Shown here piece by piece: positions 53,011-62,346 of a DNA stretch of 64,000 nucleotides. Position 1 is the stretch's first letter; every line of letters begins with the position of its first letter. The position numbers and the translations under genes are program-made. The stretch is from NCBI GenBank assembly GCA_963792705.1, contig CAWBXD010000009.1, positions 1-64,000 on the forward strand, given 5' to 3'. Below the pieces are notes generated by a model. That model had not been told where the DNA came from. It searched no databases and saw nothing but the letters and a program-made list of their open reading frames with translations. Origin of the DNA: JBBQVS01 sp963792705 (lineage in GTDB: Bacteria > Chloroflexota > Ktedonobacteria > Ktedonobacterales > Ktedonobacteraceae).

Positions 53011-55788
53011 TTACTTCTTTTTAGAAGGGGCTACACTATCTTCTGGAATAAGATGAACTGCAATATGTGCAGACCAGAAGGGCACCCAGGTGGGAGTCCA
53101 GTTTCCAAGGTGTGGAGCGGTACTTATATCCACCTGCCGTACACCCTGCAAGTTCTGTAGCAGAATGCTTTTTGCGTCTTTGATACTTTTACCATTAGCC
53201 AGGCTTCGCACAGTTTGCGTATCGATATTCGGCACAACTTTACCCGCAGCAGTAAACGCGAGCGTAAGCATTGATTTGTTATCACTCGTCACTTTCAACC
53301 GTTGCACCTGCACAGGATGTTTCGCATCGTCCACGACAGTATAGCCAGCGACCGCTTTATCTGTTTTAGCATATTGATTAAGTTGTGCAATTGCTCCTTG
53401 TTGAAGTGAAGCGGCACGTACAATAAGTACAGCAACACTTAGTTTGAGTTTGGCGATGAACGTACCATCCGTAGCAGGTTGCCCTGCCGTAGGAGTGTTC
53501 TCCAGCGTCTCCGTTGTCGTTAAGGTTCCTGCCTGATCTCCCGTAGCAATCTTTGTTGCAAGCCATGTCTTGAATTGGTTGTTCAAGGTAGTGTGTAAGG
53601 TTGCTTTAGCAGCATCTATGTCTTGCTGCGATATAGCAGGTGTGGTACCGGCTCCTCCACCCGTGGTTGCCTGTTCATTAGTCACAGTTAACTTCAAGTT
53701 CGAGCCATTCATTTTGTTCGCCATAGCGATAGCATTGAGCGCATCAGGGGGAATAGCATTAATGCTTCCCGCTCCAACATTGCCTGTTGTACCAGGCTTT
53801 TGCGCCTGTACAGGAATGGGAATTGTGGAGCCAGTGCTGCTACTAGCAATATCAACTACTGCCTCTGCCTGTGTAGAAAAGGAGACACCAGTGCTTGTGG
53901 TAACAATCGTTCCTGATGGAATGGTGACATGTGTCTTACCGTTATTTGTAAAGGTAACGGTCCCCGTTGCAGGTGCCGTACCAATCTTCGCACTACTAGT
54001 CGCCTTGCCTGTTCCCGTTGCCTCAAAGTCGTTCGTGAGTGAATCGGCTGGAACAGTATCAGTAGCCATATTCTTCTGACCGGTTGCAATAGCTCGTAGC
54101 ACAATAGCATGTGCATAGTCTTTTGCGGGCAGCTTAAGAGTAATATCCGCCGTTGGCAAGAAGAACGCTGGAATACCAATCAGGAGCAGTAGTAGAATGA
54201 CAAGCAGTAACAGAATTGCCCCAGAACGTCTGGATGACTGCTCTGGCAGCTTTTTTGTGGGTGCTCCTCGTCCTGCTCCGCCCGCTTTAGGACGTTGTGA
54301 ACCTACATTTGTTGCGGCACGTACAGGGACATTTGTTTTTGGACGCATTGTTGTTGTGGTGCGTGGCGCAGGGCTAAGTATCTGCTGCGAGGCACGCTTG
54401 CCCGTTGACTTTTTGTTGGCTGCGGGTGTTTCTGGCACATCGAGAGCTGCGGAATTTCTGGGACGCGCACGAGGTACGACGGGCGCAAACTCTTCCGGTG
54501 CAATGATAGTGGTTGGTCGCTCCTCGATAGGGGGAAGATCAACATCATCGTCGAGGTCTTGCCGTCGAGAAGACGACGTACTGCCCTCTCTATTTTCATG
54601 CCGACTGCTTCGTAACCCATTAGGTCGGTAGAGACGTGAGGGTCCTGCGCTTTCCTGCTGTTCTTGTTCTAATGGTTCACTCCAGGAATGATGTGGAGTA
54701 TCGTCAATAATTGGTGGCGCATCAAACATAGCCATGTTTATGCCAGGGTCCTCACCAAGGTCTTCTACCTGTATCCCACTCTCTATCACATGCCCAGGCT
54801 CCTCGTGAGGACTCTCGTAGAGACCATGCTCTCCTGTATCAAGGCCGTTGATAATGGCAGAACCGCGTTGCTCATGGAGTGACGACGAAGGCAGATGATC
54901 GTCCATTAGAGGATATGCATCTACATCTGGCTCTACCACATCGGCAGGCTGTTGCGGCAATGGAGTTGTTCTATAGCTACTTCCTTGTACGCTATCATCC
55001 TGTGTATCAGAATGAGGTGTTATTCGTGGTGTCTTGGGTAAACCTGAAAATGCTAACGGCGCAGCGGGACTCTCACTATACTGCTTGCGAATGTTCTCCG
55101 CATGTTTATAATCAACATCGTCCGCCCAGTAAGTCCCTGACTCTTCTTGCTGTGGATCTAACGGAACCTGACGCAAATTGGTAGGTGTTGTATCCGCATG
55201 GATATCGTAAATCTGTCCTGGCTGTGGCTCGTTGAAGGACGTGTTTTTTCTCTTCAAATTCCCTGTTGTCGTAGCTTCAAAGGGATGTTCTGTATCGCGC
55301 ACAGGAGAAGAAGACTCAGGAAGTGGACCGTACCACGAACCCAATGGTTTCTCAGTCCGTGCAGCATTACTTCCGGTACGTCTGGTAAGCGTTGCCTCAT
55401 CCTCTGCGTCAGGAGGAAGCTGCACCGACGGTTTTTTAGCCGCCTGCATTCGTGCCTGTGAAGACGTGAGCTTACTTTTCGCTGCTCCACGACCGGGACG
55501 GGTCGCTGGACGTGACTTGCCTGTGATTGACGATGCTTGCGAATGGGCGACACGGAACTTACCAGCCTGTGCGAGTGAGCGAATTTGTGGATCAATGCTA
55601 ACAACCAGAACATCTTTCCCCATTCTGCGTACATCAGCATGAAGCACACGCCATGCGACAAGGCTGCGAAGTTGCGTTTGTGCAGGAATAACCAGCGTCA
55701 CTTGTCGATTAGGTTCTTTTTCCAGACGCTCACGTACACTCGTTACATCGTCTTCTGCACTAATATAGATTGATGTTTCATCAGTCAT
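53011..55788 (-). CDS. Membrane-anchored baseplate-J-like protein
   Basis: 925 residues. Residues 1-90 are a small alpha/beta domain (TSIYISAEDDVTSVRERL; VTLVIPAQTQLRSLVAWRVL). Residues about 95-515 are disordered and charged. One membrane helix at about 520-545 (AILLLLVILLLLLIGIPAFF) is followed by an exported domain with TGTVTFTNNGKTHVTIPSGT and repeated Thr/Gly strands, the style of the phage baseplate J/gp47 family. Such anchored J-like proteins are known from actinobacterial and chloroflexal genomes without a phage tail. It sits between the FtsA-like gene and ruvX, pointing to an envelope role that I cannot define. Confidence 0.7.
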   Translation of the reverse strand: MTDETSIYISAEDDVTSVRERLEKEPNRQVTLVIPAQTQLRSLVAWRVLHADVRRMGKDVLVVSIDPQIRSLAQAGKFRVAHSQASSITGKSRPATRPGRGAAKSKLTSSQARMQAAKKPSVQLPPDAEDEATLTRRTGSNAARTEKPLGSWYGPLPESSSPVRDTEHPFEATTTGNLKRKNTSFNEPQPGQIYDIHADTTPTNLRQVPLDPQQEESGTYWADDVDYKHAENIRKQYSESPAAPLAFSGLPKTPRITPHSDTQDDSVQGSSYRTTPLPQQPADVVEPDVDAYPLMDDHLPSSSLHEQRGSAIINGLDTGEHGLYESPHEEPGHVIESGIQVEDLGEDPGINMAMFDAPPIIDDTPHHSWSEPLEQEQQESAGPSRLYRPNGLRSSRHENREGSTSSSRRQDLDDDVDLPPIEERPTTIIAPEEFAPVVPRARPRNSAALDVPETPAANKKSTGKRASQQILSPAPRTTTTMRPKTNVPVRAATNVGSQRPKAGGAGRGAPTKKLPEQSSRRSGAILLLLVILLLLLIGIPAFFLPTADITLKLPAKDYAHAIVLRAIATGQKNMATDTVPADSLTNDFEATGTGKATSSAKIGTAPATGTVTFTNNGKTHVTIPSGTIVTTSTGVSFSTQAEAVVDIASSSTGSTIPIPVQAQKPGTTGNVGAGSINAIPPDALNAIAMANKMNGSNLKLTVTNEQATTGGGAGTTPAISQQDIDAAKATLHTTLNNQFKTWLATKIATGDQAGTLTTTETLENTPTAGQPATDGTFIAKLKLSVAVLIVRAASLQQGAIAQLNQYAKTDKAVAGYTVVDDAKHPVQVQRLKVTSDNKSMLTLAFTAAGKVVPNIDTQTVRSLANGKSIKDAKSILLQNLQGVRQVDISTAPHLGNWTPTWVPFWSAHIAVHLIPEDSVAPSKKK

Positions 55789-55882
55789 GAGAAGCTTTTA
55801 TACCCCCTACAGCGCATGTACGTCTCATTTACAATAATTGCACGTTCCAGGATGGGCGAATGAAGCATTACAATGGCGACTC

Positions 55883-57244
55883 TTAGATATGCATGGTGTC
55901 GATAACGCGATTGAGTGCCCTTTCCAGAACGTTGTTTTCATTTTGTAGCTCAATAGCCTGATATGCCAGAGCCATCGGCGTAATATCTTGTGCGTTAACC
56001 AGGAAGCCTTCCTGATCTGTGATGGAACCTACCATTTCGGGTTGAACGGTCCGAATAATTGGTTGGCGCGAGAATGGGAGCCGCTCCGTCCACGGAAAAC
56101 TCTCCATACGATCAAGTAGGTCGGGCAGAGCTGACCCACCGCCTACCATATAGATGGCTGGTGGTAAAAGTTCTCCCTTGGCAAGCTCTTCAATCAGCAG
56201 TTCGACGCTATCCATCCATGTCTGACATTCAGGTGCAAGAATAGCCTGTATCTCATCGTAACTGCCGCCCTTGATTTCTCCGTTACTATAACCTACTTTG
56301 AGCCGCTCTGCATCTTTAATCGAGACACCCTTACTTGTGGCTATACGTCGTGTAAAGGTCCGTCCCCCTAATGCAAACATACGTGTCTCTTCGATACCGC
56401 CTTGACGCACTAACGCAATATCTGTTGTGCCACCACCGATATCAATAAAAATCGCGCCACTATCAGCACTAGCATTGGTACTAAGACAACGTGCTAATGC
56501 ATACGGTTCGGCCACAATCGTGACTAACGTCAAGTCTAAGCCTTGCGCGACAGTCTCTAATGCTCCCAGTTGCATTAACGGCGCGAAGGCACTAAAGAGC
56601 GTAAGAGTGAAGTGCCGGCCACGAAAACCGATAGGATTCGAGACGATCTGCCCATCAATACGTGCCGTGATGACCGCGGCATTGGTCAAGCGAACCTCGA
56701 TATTCTGATAACCTGTTTCAGCGGCAATGCGCTCTTTGGCGTTTTTCAGAAGTTTCTGCTGCGCGTTTGTGATCAGCGTTTCCAGCTCTTCGGCGGTGAT
56801 GGGTTTTGAGGGTTGTTGTCTCTGACGACTCACAGTGGTAGAACTTCCCTTGACCAGTTCACCCGCAATTCCAATCACTGCTTGTGGCGCGATAACGCCA
56901 CCCGCAGATTGTTCTGCCTTAATAAGAGCCTCGTTGCAATTCGAGATAACACCTGGTATATCGGTGACGATTCCATCGGACATGTGAGAGTAGCTTTGTG
57001 GATGACGACCCACTCCTAACACTTGAGCGTGATCCCCATGCACCTCGATAATGATTGCCTTCGCGTAAGCCGTTCCGATGTCGAGTGCAGTAAAAAGTTG
57101 ACGCTCCCCATTGCCACCACTAGTGAGCGGAGGCTGTGGGTCTTCGTCGTACTCTTCCTCTTCGTATTGCAGCTCATCATAATATTCTGGCTCCTCTTGT
57201 CTTCTCGATAAGAGGCCAAAGAGACGTTGAAGAAGATTAGCCAT
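55883..57244 (-). CDS. FtsA/PilM-like actin-fold ATPase
   Basis: 453 residues from the ATG at 57244 (a TTG four codons upstream is possible). After an acidic N-terminal tail: FTALDIGTAYAKAIII (phosphate 1), the 1C-like insert region PQSYSHMSDGIVTDIPGVIS, GAIFIDIGGGTTDIALV (phosphate 2), MVGGGSALPDL (adenosine motif) and LAYQAIELQ near the end. This matches FtsA, or its relative PilM, of the divisome or type IV pilus. No ftsZ or pil gene is adjacent; the partner in this cluster is the baseplate-J protein 94 bp downstream. Either FtsA or a lineage-specific scaffold. Confidence 0.78.
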   Translation of the reverse strand: MANLLQRLFGLLSRRQEEPEYYDELQYEEEEYDEDPQPPLTSGGNGERQLFTALDIGTAYAKAIIIEVHGDHAQVLGVGRHPQSYSHMSDGIVTDIPGVISNCNEALIKAEQSAGGVIAPQAVIGIAGELVKGSSTTVSRQRQQPSKPITAEELETLITNAQQKLLKNAKERIAAETGYQNIEVRLTNAAVITARIDGQIVSNPIGFRGRHFTLTLFSAFAPLMQLGALETVAQGLDLTLVTIVAEPYALARCLSTNASADSGAIFIDIGGGTTDIALVRQGGIEETRMFALGGRTFTRRIATSKGVSIKDAERLKVGYSNGEIKGGSYDEIQAILAPECQTWMDSVELLIEELAKGELLPPAIYMVGGGSALPDLLDRMESFPWTERLPFSRQPIIRTVQPEMVGSITDQEGFLVNAQDITPMALAYQAIELQNENNVLERALNRVIDTMHI

Positions 57245-57336
57245 GTACGTATCCAAACTCTGTTGCTTTATAAACCATTTTGTCCGATTTCCACCTGAAT
57301 ATTTTCCGCTTATGCAGTGACATGATACAGCAATTC

Positions 57337-59982
57337 CTACAGTTTAATATTATCTTTAACAAACTGCGGTACGAAATCAAGGGCGGTACCCAGCGCAGCC
57401 TTGTTCTTACCGCCGCCCTGTGCCACTTCAGGACGACCACCACCTTTTCCACCAAGAAGCTCACCAACCGCTCCCGCAAGTTTACCTGCATGTAAACCCC
57501 GTTTTGTGAGTGCCGCGTCGATGTTTACCTGGATACCAATGCGTTCGCCCGCATTGCTTGCCAGCACAACGACACCTGGATGCTGCAGTTTGCTCCGTAC
57601 CGTTTCGCCCATCTCACGCAACACTTTGTCGTCAGCTACATCTACAGTTGTTACAACAACTGGGATACCTGCGACATCTTGAGCGCGTCCAACAAGAGCA
57701 TCCACTTGTCGTAACGCAGCATCACGTTGAAACTGTGCCACCTGACGACGTGCAATCGTAAGTTCTTGCAACAGTTGCTCCACGCGCCCTTCCAGAATAT
57801 CCGGCTGCGTTTGCAGTTTTGTAGCAATGCTCTCTACCAATGTGGAACGGCTCCGCAGATATGCCTCCGCAGCACGCCCTGTTAACGCTTCGATACGCCG
57901 AATGCCCGCCGCGACACTTGTTTCTTGGATAGTAATGTAGATACCAATTTGCCCCGTTGAGGCACAGTGTGTACCACCACAGAGTTCCGTACTACTGCCC
58001 ATCGAAACAACACGCACAAGGTCCTCGTACTTTTCGCCAAAGAGAGCCATTGCCCCTGTTGCCATCGCCTCTTGCAACGGCATGATTGTCGTTTGGACAG
58101 GGAAGTCTGCCCGAATCCAACGATTAATCTGCTCATCTACCTGCGCCAGTTCAGCATCACTTAACGCATGAGGGCAGGTGAAGTCAAAGCGGAGACGCTC
58201 TGGCTCAACTAGCGACCCACGCTGCTCTACCTGTGGCCCGATGAGATTGCGTAACGCTTTATGCAAAAGATGTGTCGCGCTATGGTTACGCATCGTGTCT
58301 TCACGCCGTTGCTCAATCACGTCGGCCTGAATCGTATCGCCCACACGCAAATGTCCCTCGTTCAAGGAACCATAATGGACAATTAAGCCTTTTAAAGGAC
58401 GACGTGTATCTTGCACCGTAAACACACCTGTTGCACTGATAATATCACCTCTGTCACCAATTTGACCACCACTTTCGGCATAAAATGGTGTCTTATCGAG
58501 TAACACAAGTGCCTGTTGGGGCGCGCTCATGCTCTCCACCTCTGCCCCGTCCACAACAATGCCCACAACCTTCGCGCTTCCAGTAATACCTTGATAACCA
58601 GTAAATTGAGTGGGACCAAGCCTCTTGAGCAAATCCGCCAGCGCGCTATCATCTTGCGCCTGCACAAAGGTATTCGCCGAACGACTACGCTCTTGCTGCT
58701 TCTGCATCGCTTGTTCAAAGCCAGAGGTATCGACGGTAAAGCCCTGTTCAGAGGCGATCTCTTGCGTCAGTTCAACAGGAAAGCCATGTGTATCGTACAG
58801 CTTGAAAACTGCTTCACCTGGAATAACCGTCTGTGCTTTCTGTTTTAGGCCATCCAATAGTTCATTCAGCAAGAGCAAGCCTGTCGTCAACGTTTGCCCG
58901 AACTTCTGCTCTTCGAGGTTCAAGATATCAAGAATACGCTGTTGCTGAGTCCGTAGTTCGATATAGTGGTCGCTCATCAGATCAATGACGGTGGTAGCAG
59001 CTTCAGCTAAAAACGGCTTGTCCAGCCCTAGCAATTTGCCATGACGCACTGCACGTCGTAGTATACGGCGGAAGATATAGCCACGACCCTCATTACTTGG
59101 CAATACTCCATCGGCAGCTAGGAAGACTAACGCTCGTGCGTGGTCGGCGATGACACGAAGTGAAGTATCTGTCTTTGTATCTTTGCCATAGGTCGTGTTG
59201 GCAAGGCTTGCGAAATGGTCAATAACAGTACGGAACATGTCGGTATCGAAGACCGACTCTTTGCCCTGGATGACCATAGAGAGACGTTCCAGGCCCATAC
59301 CAGTGTCTATATTCTGGCGTGGAAGTGGTGTGCGCTTGCCATCGAGGTCCTGGTAGTACTGCATGAAGACGAGGTTCCATATTTCCAGGAAGCGTTCACA
59401 CTCACAGCCTGGTTTGCAATCGGGCAAACCACAGCCATGCTCAACACCACGATCATAGTAAATCTCGGAGTCGGGACCACATGGTCCAGAAGCTCCCGGC
59501 GGTCCCCACCAATTGTCTTCCAGGCGTACAATAGCTTCGTCAGGGAAACCAGCAATTTCATGCCAGTGAAGAGGTGCTTCATCGTCCTCTGGATGCACGG
59601 TTGGATGCAAGCGGTCGGCTGGCAATCCAACAACTTGTGTAAGAAACTCCCAGGCGAAACCAATGGCCTCACGTTTAAAGTAATCCCCCACCGAGAAGTT
59701 TCCCAGCATTTCAAAGAAGGTCAAGGTACGCTCATTTCCCACCTTGTCAATATCTGTCGTGCGGAAACATTTTTGCGACGAGGTAAGTCGAAGTGCAGGT
59801 GGTGTCTCACGCCCTAGAAAAAAGGGAATCATTTGCTGCATACCCGCAGTAGTCAGCAGTACAGTCGGGTCATTATGTGGCACCAGCGATGAACTGGGCA
59901 TTTTATAATGCCCCTTGCTGGCAAAATATTCAAGATAGCGCGCACGTACCTGGGCGCTTGTAATGGTAACATCTACAGACAC
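57337..59982 (-). CDS. alaS: Alanyl-tRNA synthetase
   Basis: 881 residues from a GTG at 59982, supported by AGGAGG five bases upstream. Class II core motifs in TTAGMQQMIPFFLGRETPP, CFRTTDIDKVGNERTLTFFE and GMGLERLSMV; editing domain with HSATHLLHKAL and CGGTHCASTGQIG (zinc His/Cys); C-terminal DHHA1 domain ending LGGKGGGRPEVAQGGG. Standard length. I looked for a T-box leader in the 224 bp upstream and did not find one. Confidence 0.97.
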   Translation of the reverse strand: MSVDVTITSAQVRARYLEYFASKGHYKMPSSSLVPHNDPTVLLTTAGMQQMIPFFLGRETPPALRLTSSQKCFRTTDIDKVGNERTLTFFEMLGNFSVGDYFKREAIGFAWEFLTQVVGLPADRLHPTVHPEDDEAPLHWHEIAGFPDEAIVRLEDNWWGPPGASGPCGPDSEIYYDRGVEHGCGLPDCKPGCECERFLEIWNLVFMQYYQDLDGKRTPLPRQNIDTGMGLERLSMVIQGKESVFDTDMFRTVIDHFASLANTTYGKDTKTDTSLRVIADHARALVFLAADGVLPSNEGRGYIFRRILRRAVRHGKLLGLDKPFLAEAATTVIDLMSDHYIELRTQQQRILDILNLEEQKFGQTLTTGLLLLNELLDGLKQKAQTVIPGEAVFKLYDTHGFPVELTQEIASEQGFTVDTSGFEQAMQKQQERSRSANTFVQAQDDSALADLLKRLGPTQFTGYQGITGSAKVVGIVVDGAEVESMSAPQQALVLLDKTPFYAESGGQIGDRGDIISATGVFTVQDTRRPLKGLIVHYGSLNEGHLRVGDTIQADVIEQRREDTMRNHSATHLLHKALRNLIGPQVEQRGSLVEPERLRFDFTCPHALSDAELAQVDEQINRWIRADFPVQTTIMPLQEAMATGAMALFGEKYEDLVRVVSMGSSTELCGGTHCASTGQIGIYITIQETSVAAGIRRIEALTGRAAEAYLRSRSTLVESIATKLQTQPDILEGRVEQLLQELTIARRQVAQFQRDAALRQVDALVGRAQDVAGIPVVVTTVDVADDKVLREMGETVRSKLQHPGVVVLASNAGERIGIQVNIDAALTKRGLHAGKLAGAVGELLGGKGGGRPEVAQGGGKNKAALGTALDFVPQFVKDNIKL

Positions 59983-60206
59983 AACAGCCTCCTCGATGTG
60001 AGCATCAACCGTCTTTGCTCCGATGTGCGCCCACTCATGTCAGGTATCGCACACGTTCATGTTTTTATACAAGAGTCCACCATATGGGTGTCCTCAAATG
60101 TGTTGTAATATATGTACAACGATACGTACTATTATACGCTATATGTCTATATGACAATAGGGATATACACGCATGGGCATTATAACAAACGCAAGAAGAC
60201 AGCGCA

Positions 60207-60749
60207 ATGGATAATACGGAATCGCTTGTTCTCCCACAGCGCACTTTACTCGTTCTATGTGGAGGAGCTGGTGCGGGAAAGAGCACCTTTGCGCGTAGCG
60301 TTGTGGCGGAGCACTCTGGACAAGGCTTGCGCGATACGTCTATTGTCTCTTCCGATTATTGCCGTGCGCTTGTATGTGACGACGATAACAATCAGCAGGT
60401 AAGCCGTGATGCATTTGACCTGCTCTACTATATTGTCCACAAACGTCTCTTACAAGGACGTTTCACGCTTGTAGATAGTACCGCATTATACGCTCAAGCA
60501 AGACTTAAGCTCTTGGAGATCGCGCAAAGGCATCGCTATACTACCTGCTTGCTCATCTTTAACACATCCTTCGCGACGAGCGTACAACGGGACCGTACAC
60601 GCACACGTATAGTAGGTGAAGATGTTATTCGCTATCACGAGGGTTTGCTACGTCAAACGATGGCTGAAGTGCCTCAAGAAGGGTGGCATCAAGTTCGTAT
60701 TCTCGAGGAAAATAGTCCCCTATGTAGTATAATTATCAGTGGGACATAG
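60207..60749 (+). CDS. P-loop kinase, polynucleotide-kinase/zeta-toxin-like
   Basis: 180 residues. Walker A GGAGAGKST near residue 20, then VSSDYCRALV (acceptor-side Asp), FTLVDSTALYAQARLKLL and the lid-like RDRTRTRIVGEDVIRYHEGL. This is the AAA_33/PNK-kinase pattern shared by bacterial Pnkp kinases and zeta toxins. No antitoxin-like gene precedes it, so a housekeeping or repair kinase is more likely than a toxin. Alone on its strand; the next gene starts 88 bp on. Confidence 0.75.
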   Translation: MDNTESLVLPQRTLLVLCGGAGAGKSTFARSVVAEHSGQGLRDTSIVSSDYCRALVCDDDNNQQVSRDAFDLLYYIVHKRLLQGRFTLVDSTALYAQARLKLLEIAQRHRYTTCLLIFNTSFATSVQRDRTRTRIVGEDVIRYHEGLLRQTMAEVPQEGWHQVRILEENSPLCSIIISGT

Positions 60750-60837
60750 CGATATGTTACATGGAACGAGGGTAAGCAAACGTTCTTTATACTAAGGGTC
60801 AATCTTACCTTTCTGGAGAGAGTGAGCGGTAGACAGA

Positions 60838-61296
60838 ATGAATTATCAAGAGTATAGAAACAACGAAAACTCGCTGCACGGTGTGTACAATCAAGCAACA
60901 GACCCATTCATGAGGAGTGTTGCGGTACCGATGACAGCAACAACACCGTATATTCTCAAGGAGACACGAGGCCAACGTATTCAACGGAATATTAAAGGCT
61001 TTTTCGCCGCTATTGTTCGCAAGTTTAATCAACTTCTTGGTCTGGGCTTGACGGTTCTATTATTGCTACTGTTCACGCGCTTTATCCTGAACTTTTTTGA
61101 GATTACCACCAGCGTGTTTACTGGTTGGGTTTCCACGCTCACTGCTCCCCTTGTCTATCCATTCGAGAACTTAGCACCTGCCATTCTCTATAAAGGGTTT
61201 AGTATTGACGTTACTACACTCGTTGCCATCGTTGTCTGGACCATTGCAGTGCTCATTGTACGTCGCTTTATTAACTTATTAGCAAGCAAATGGTAA
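60838..61296 (+). CDS. YggT-like membrane protein
   Basis: 152 residues. A polar N-terminal 60 residues is followed by a membrane helix (LGLGLTVLLLLLFTRFILNF) and a motif LTAPLVYPFENLAP with a preserved second helix (VTTLVAIVVWTIAVLIVRRF). This is the YggT layout (helix, loop with LTxPxxxPxxxxxP, helix). YggT proteins are linked to division and osmotic stress. The next gene follows after 3 bp and is cotranscribed. Confidence 0.7.
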   Translation: MNYQEYRNNENSLHGVYNQATDPFMRSVAVPMTATTPYILKETRGQRIQRNIKGFFAAIVRKFNQLLGLGLTVLLLLLFTRFILNFFEITTSVFTGWVSTLTAPLVYPFENLAPAILYKGFSIDVTTLVAIVVWTIAVLIVRRFINLLASKW

Positions 61297-61299
61297 AAC

Positions 61300-62259
61300 A
61301 TGCGTGACATACTATGGCAACGGCCAGATTTACGGTTTCCAGTGCCGTTTGATACACTTTTTTTTGATGTAGATGGTGTCCTGATCGACACCATCGCTTC
61401 ATTTCATGCGACTGATATCGCGGTCGCTGAATATGTAGCAGGAACAATACATGGTCTCGATTGGGGCCAGCGCGAGGGCAAGACGCTGCTGACAATCGCC
61501 GATGTTGATGCCTTCAAGCAAGCAGGGGGATATAATAACGATTGGGATATGTGCTATCTGCTTGCCGCACTCGCTACAGCACGGTTGCGCGAATGGAAGG
61601 GAACGGTCCTCGCTGAATGCACAAGCCAGGAATGGGCAGTTCTTTCTCGCACAGCAAATCTGCAAGGGCATGGTGGTCGTGAATGGGTTGATACAACATT
61701 TCCTCCAAGCACACGTCTTGACTACGATATGATTGGCGATATTTACCACGAGTATTACTGGGGCGCGACAGATATCCGTAGACGCTTCGGGCGTGAGCCA
61801 CATTATCTACCGACGTTCGAGGGTTTTGTACAACATGAGAAGATGCTCTACCCACCAGACTTTTTCACACGGCTACGACATGCAGGCATACAGCACCTAG
61901 GTATGATTACTGGACGCGTGGGACCAGAAGTTGACAGTGCGTTAGAGCGCATGGAAGCCTACAGCAGCGAAAAGTGGTGGGAGACGGTCATACCCGCCGA
62001 TATCTGTCCCAAGCCGGACCCACAAGCGTTACGACTGGCGATAGCCGCGACAGGTGCCAAAGGTGGACTCTACATCGGGGACACCGCCGACGACTTCGAT
62101 CTCATTCAACGCTATCGAGATAGTAAGAGCAGCGCAGAACCGGACTTTCTAGCGGCGGTGCTCGTGGCCCATTCACAAGAGGTTGAACTGTACAAGCAAC
62201 GCGGTGCAGACATTATTGTAAAGTCGGTAGAGGACCTACTGTCATGCTTGCCACGATAA
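61300..62259 (+). CDS. HAD-superfamily hydrolase (TIGR01548-like)
   Basis: 319 residues. Motif I FDTLFFDVDGVLIDT, motif II MITGRVG and the C-terminal GLYIGDTADDFDLIQRY place it with HAD phosphatases of the IA subgroup; the TLFFDVDGVLID...YVAGTI style fits the TIGR01548 branch. Substrate unknown. The start ATG at 61300 lies directly after the YggT-like stop. A 37-bp perfect palindrome follows the stop. Confidence 0.8.
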   Translation: MRDILWQRPDLRFPVPFDTLFFDVDGVLIDTIASFHATDIAVAEYVAGTIHGLDWGQREGKTLLTIADVDAFKQAGGYNNDWDMCYLLAALATARLREWKGTVLAECTSQEWAVLSRTANLQGHGGREWVDTTFPPSTRLDYDMIGDIYHEYYWGATDIRRRFGREPHYLPTFEGFVQHEKMLYPPDFFTRLRHAGIQHLGMITGRVGPEVDSALERMEAYSSEKWWETVIPADICPKPDPQALRLAIAATGAKGGLYIGDTADDFDLIQRYRDSKSSAEPDFLAAVLVAHSQEVELYKQRGADIIVKSVEDLLSCLPR

Positions 62260-62272
62260 AGAGATGCGAAAA

Positions 62273-62346
62273 GGATAAGAGAATACGCACAAGATGAGTT
62301 GGTGTGGCATGCCACACCAACTCATCTTGTGCGTATTCTCTTATCC
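62273..62346. terminator. 74-nt perfect palindrome between convergent genes
   Basis: 62273-62309 and 62310-62346 are exact reverse complements (37 bp), centred on GGCATGCC. It begins 14 bases after the HAD stop (62259) and contains the stop of the convergent HTH gene (62341-62343). Expected to fold into one very long hairpin in RNA from either strand. Confidence 0.85.

Noticed and set aside
53011..55788. Prophage or contractile injection system suggested by the baseplate-J domain
   Set aside because: No tail sheath, tube, spike or other phage genes nearby; the protein is membrane-anchored and among housekeeping genes.
59983..60206. T-box leader of alaS
   Set aside because: The conserved T-box sequence and antiterminator could not be found on the coding strand.
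60207..60749. Zeta toxin of a toxin-antitoxin pair
   Set aside because: No small antitoxin-like gene precedes it and the protein fits housekeeping PNK-type kinases as well.
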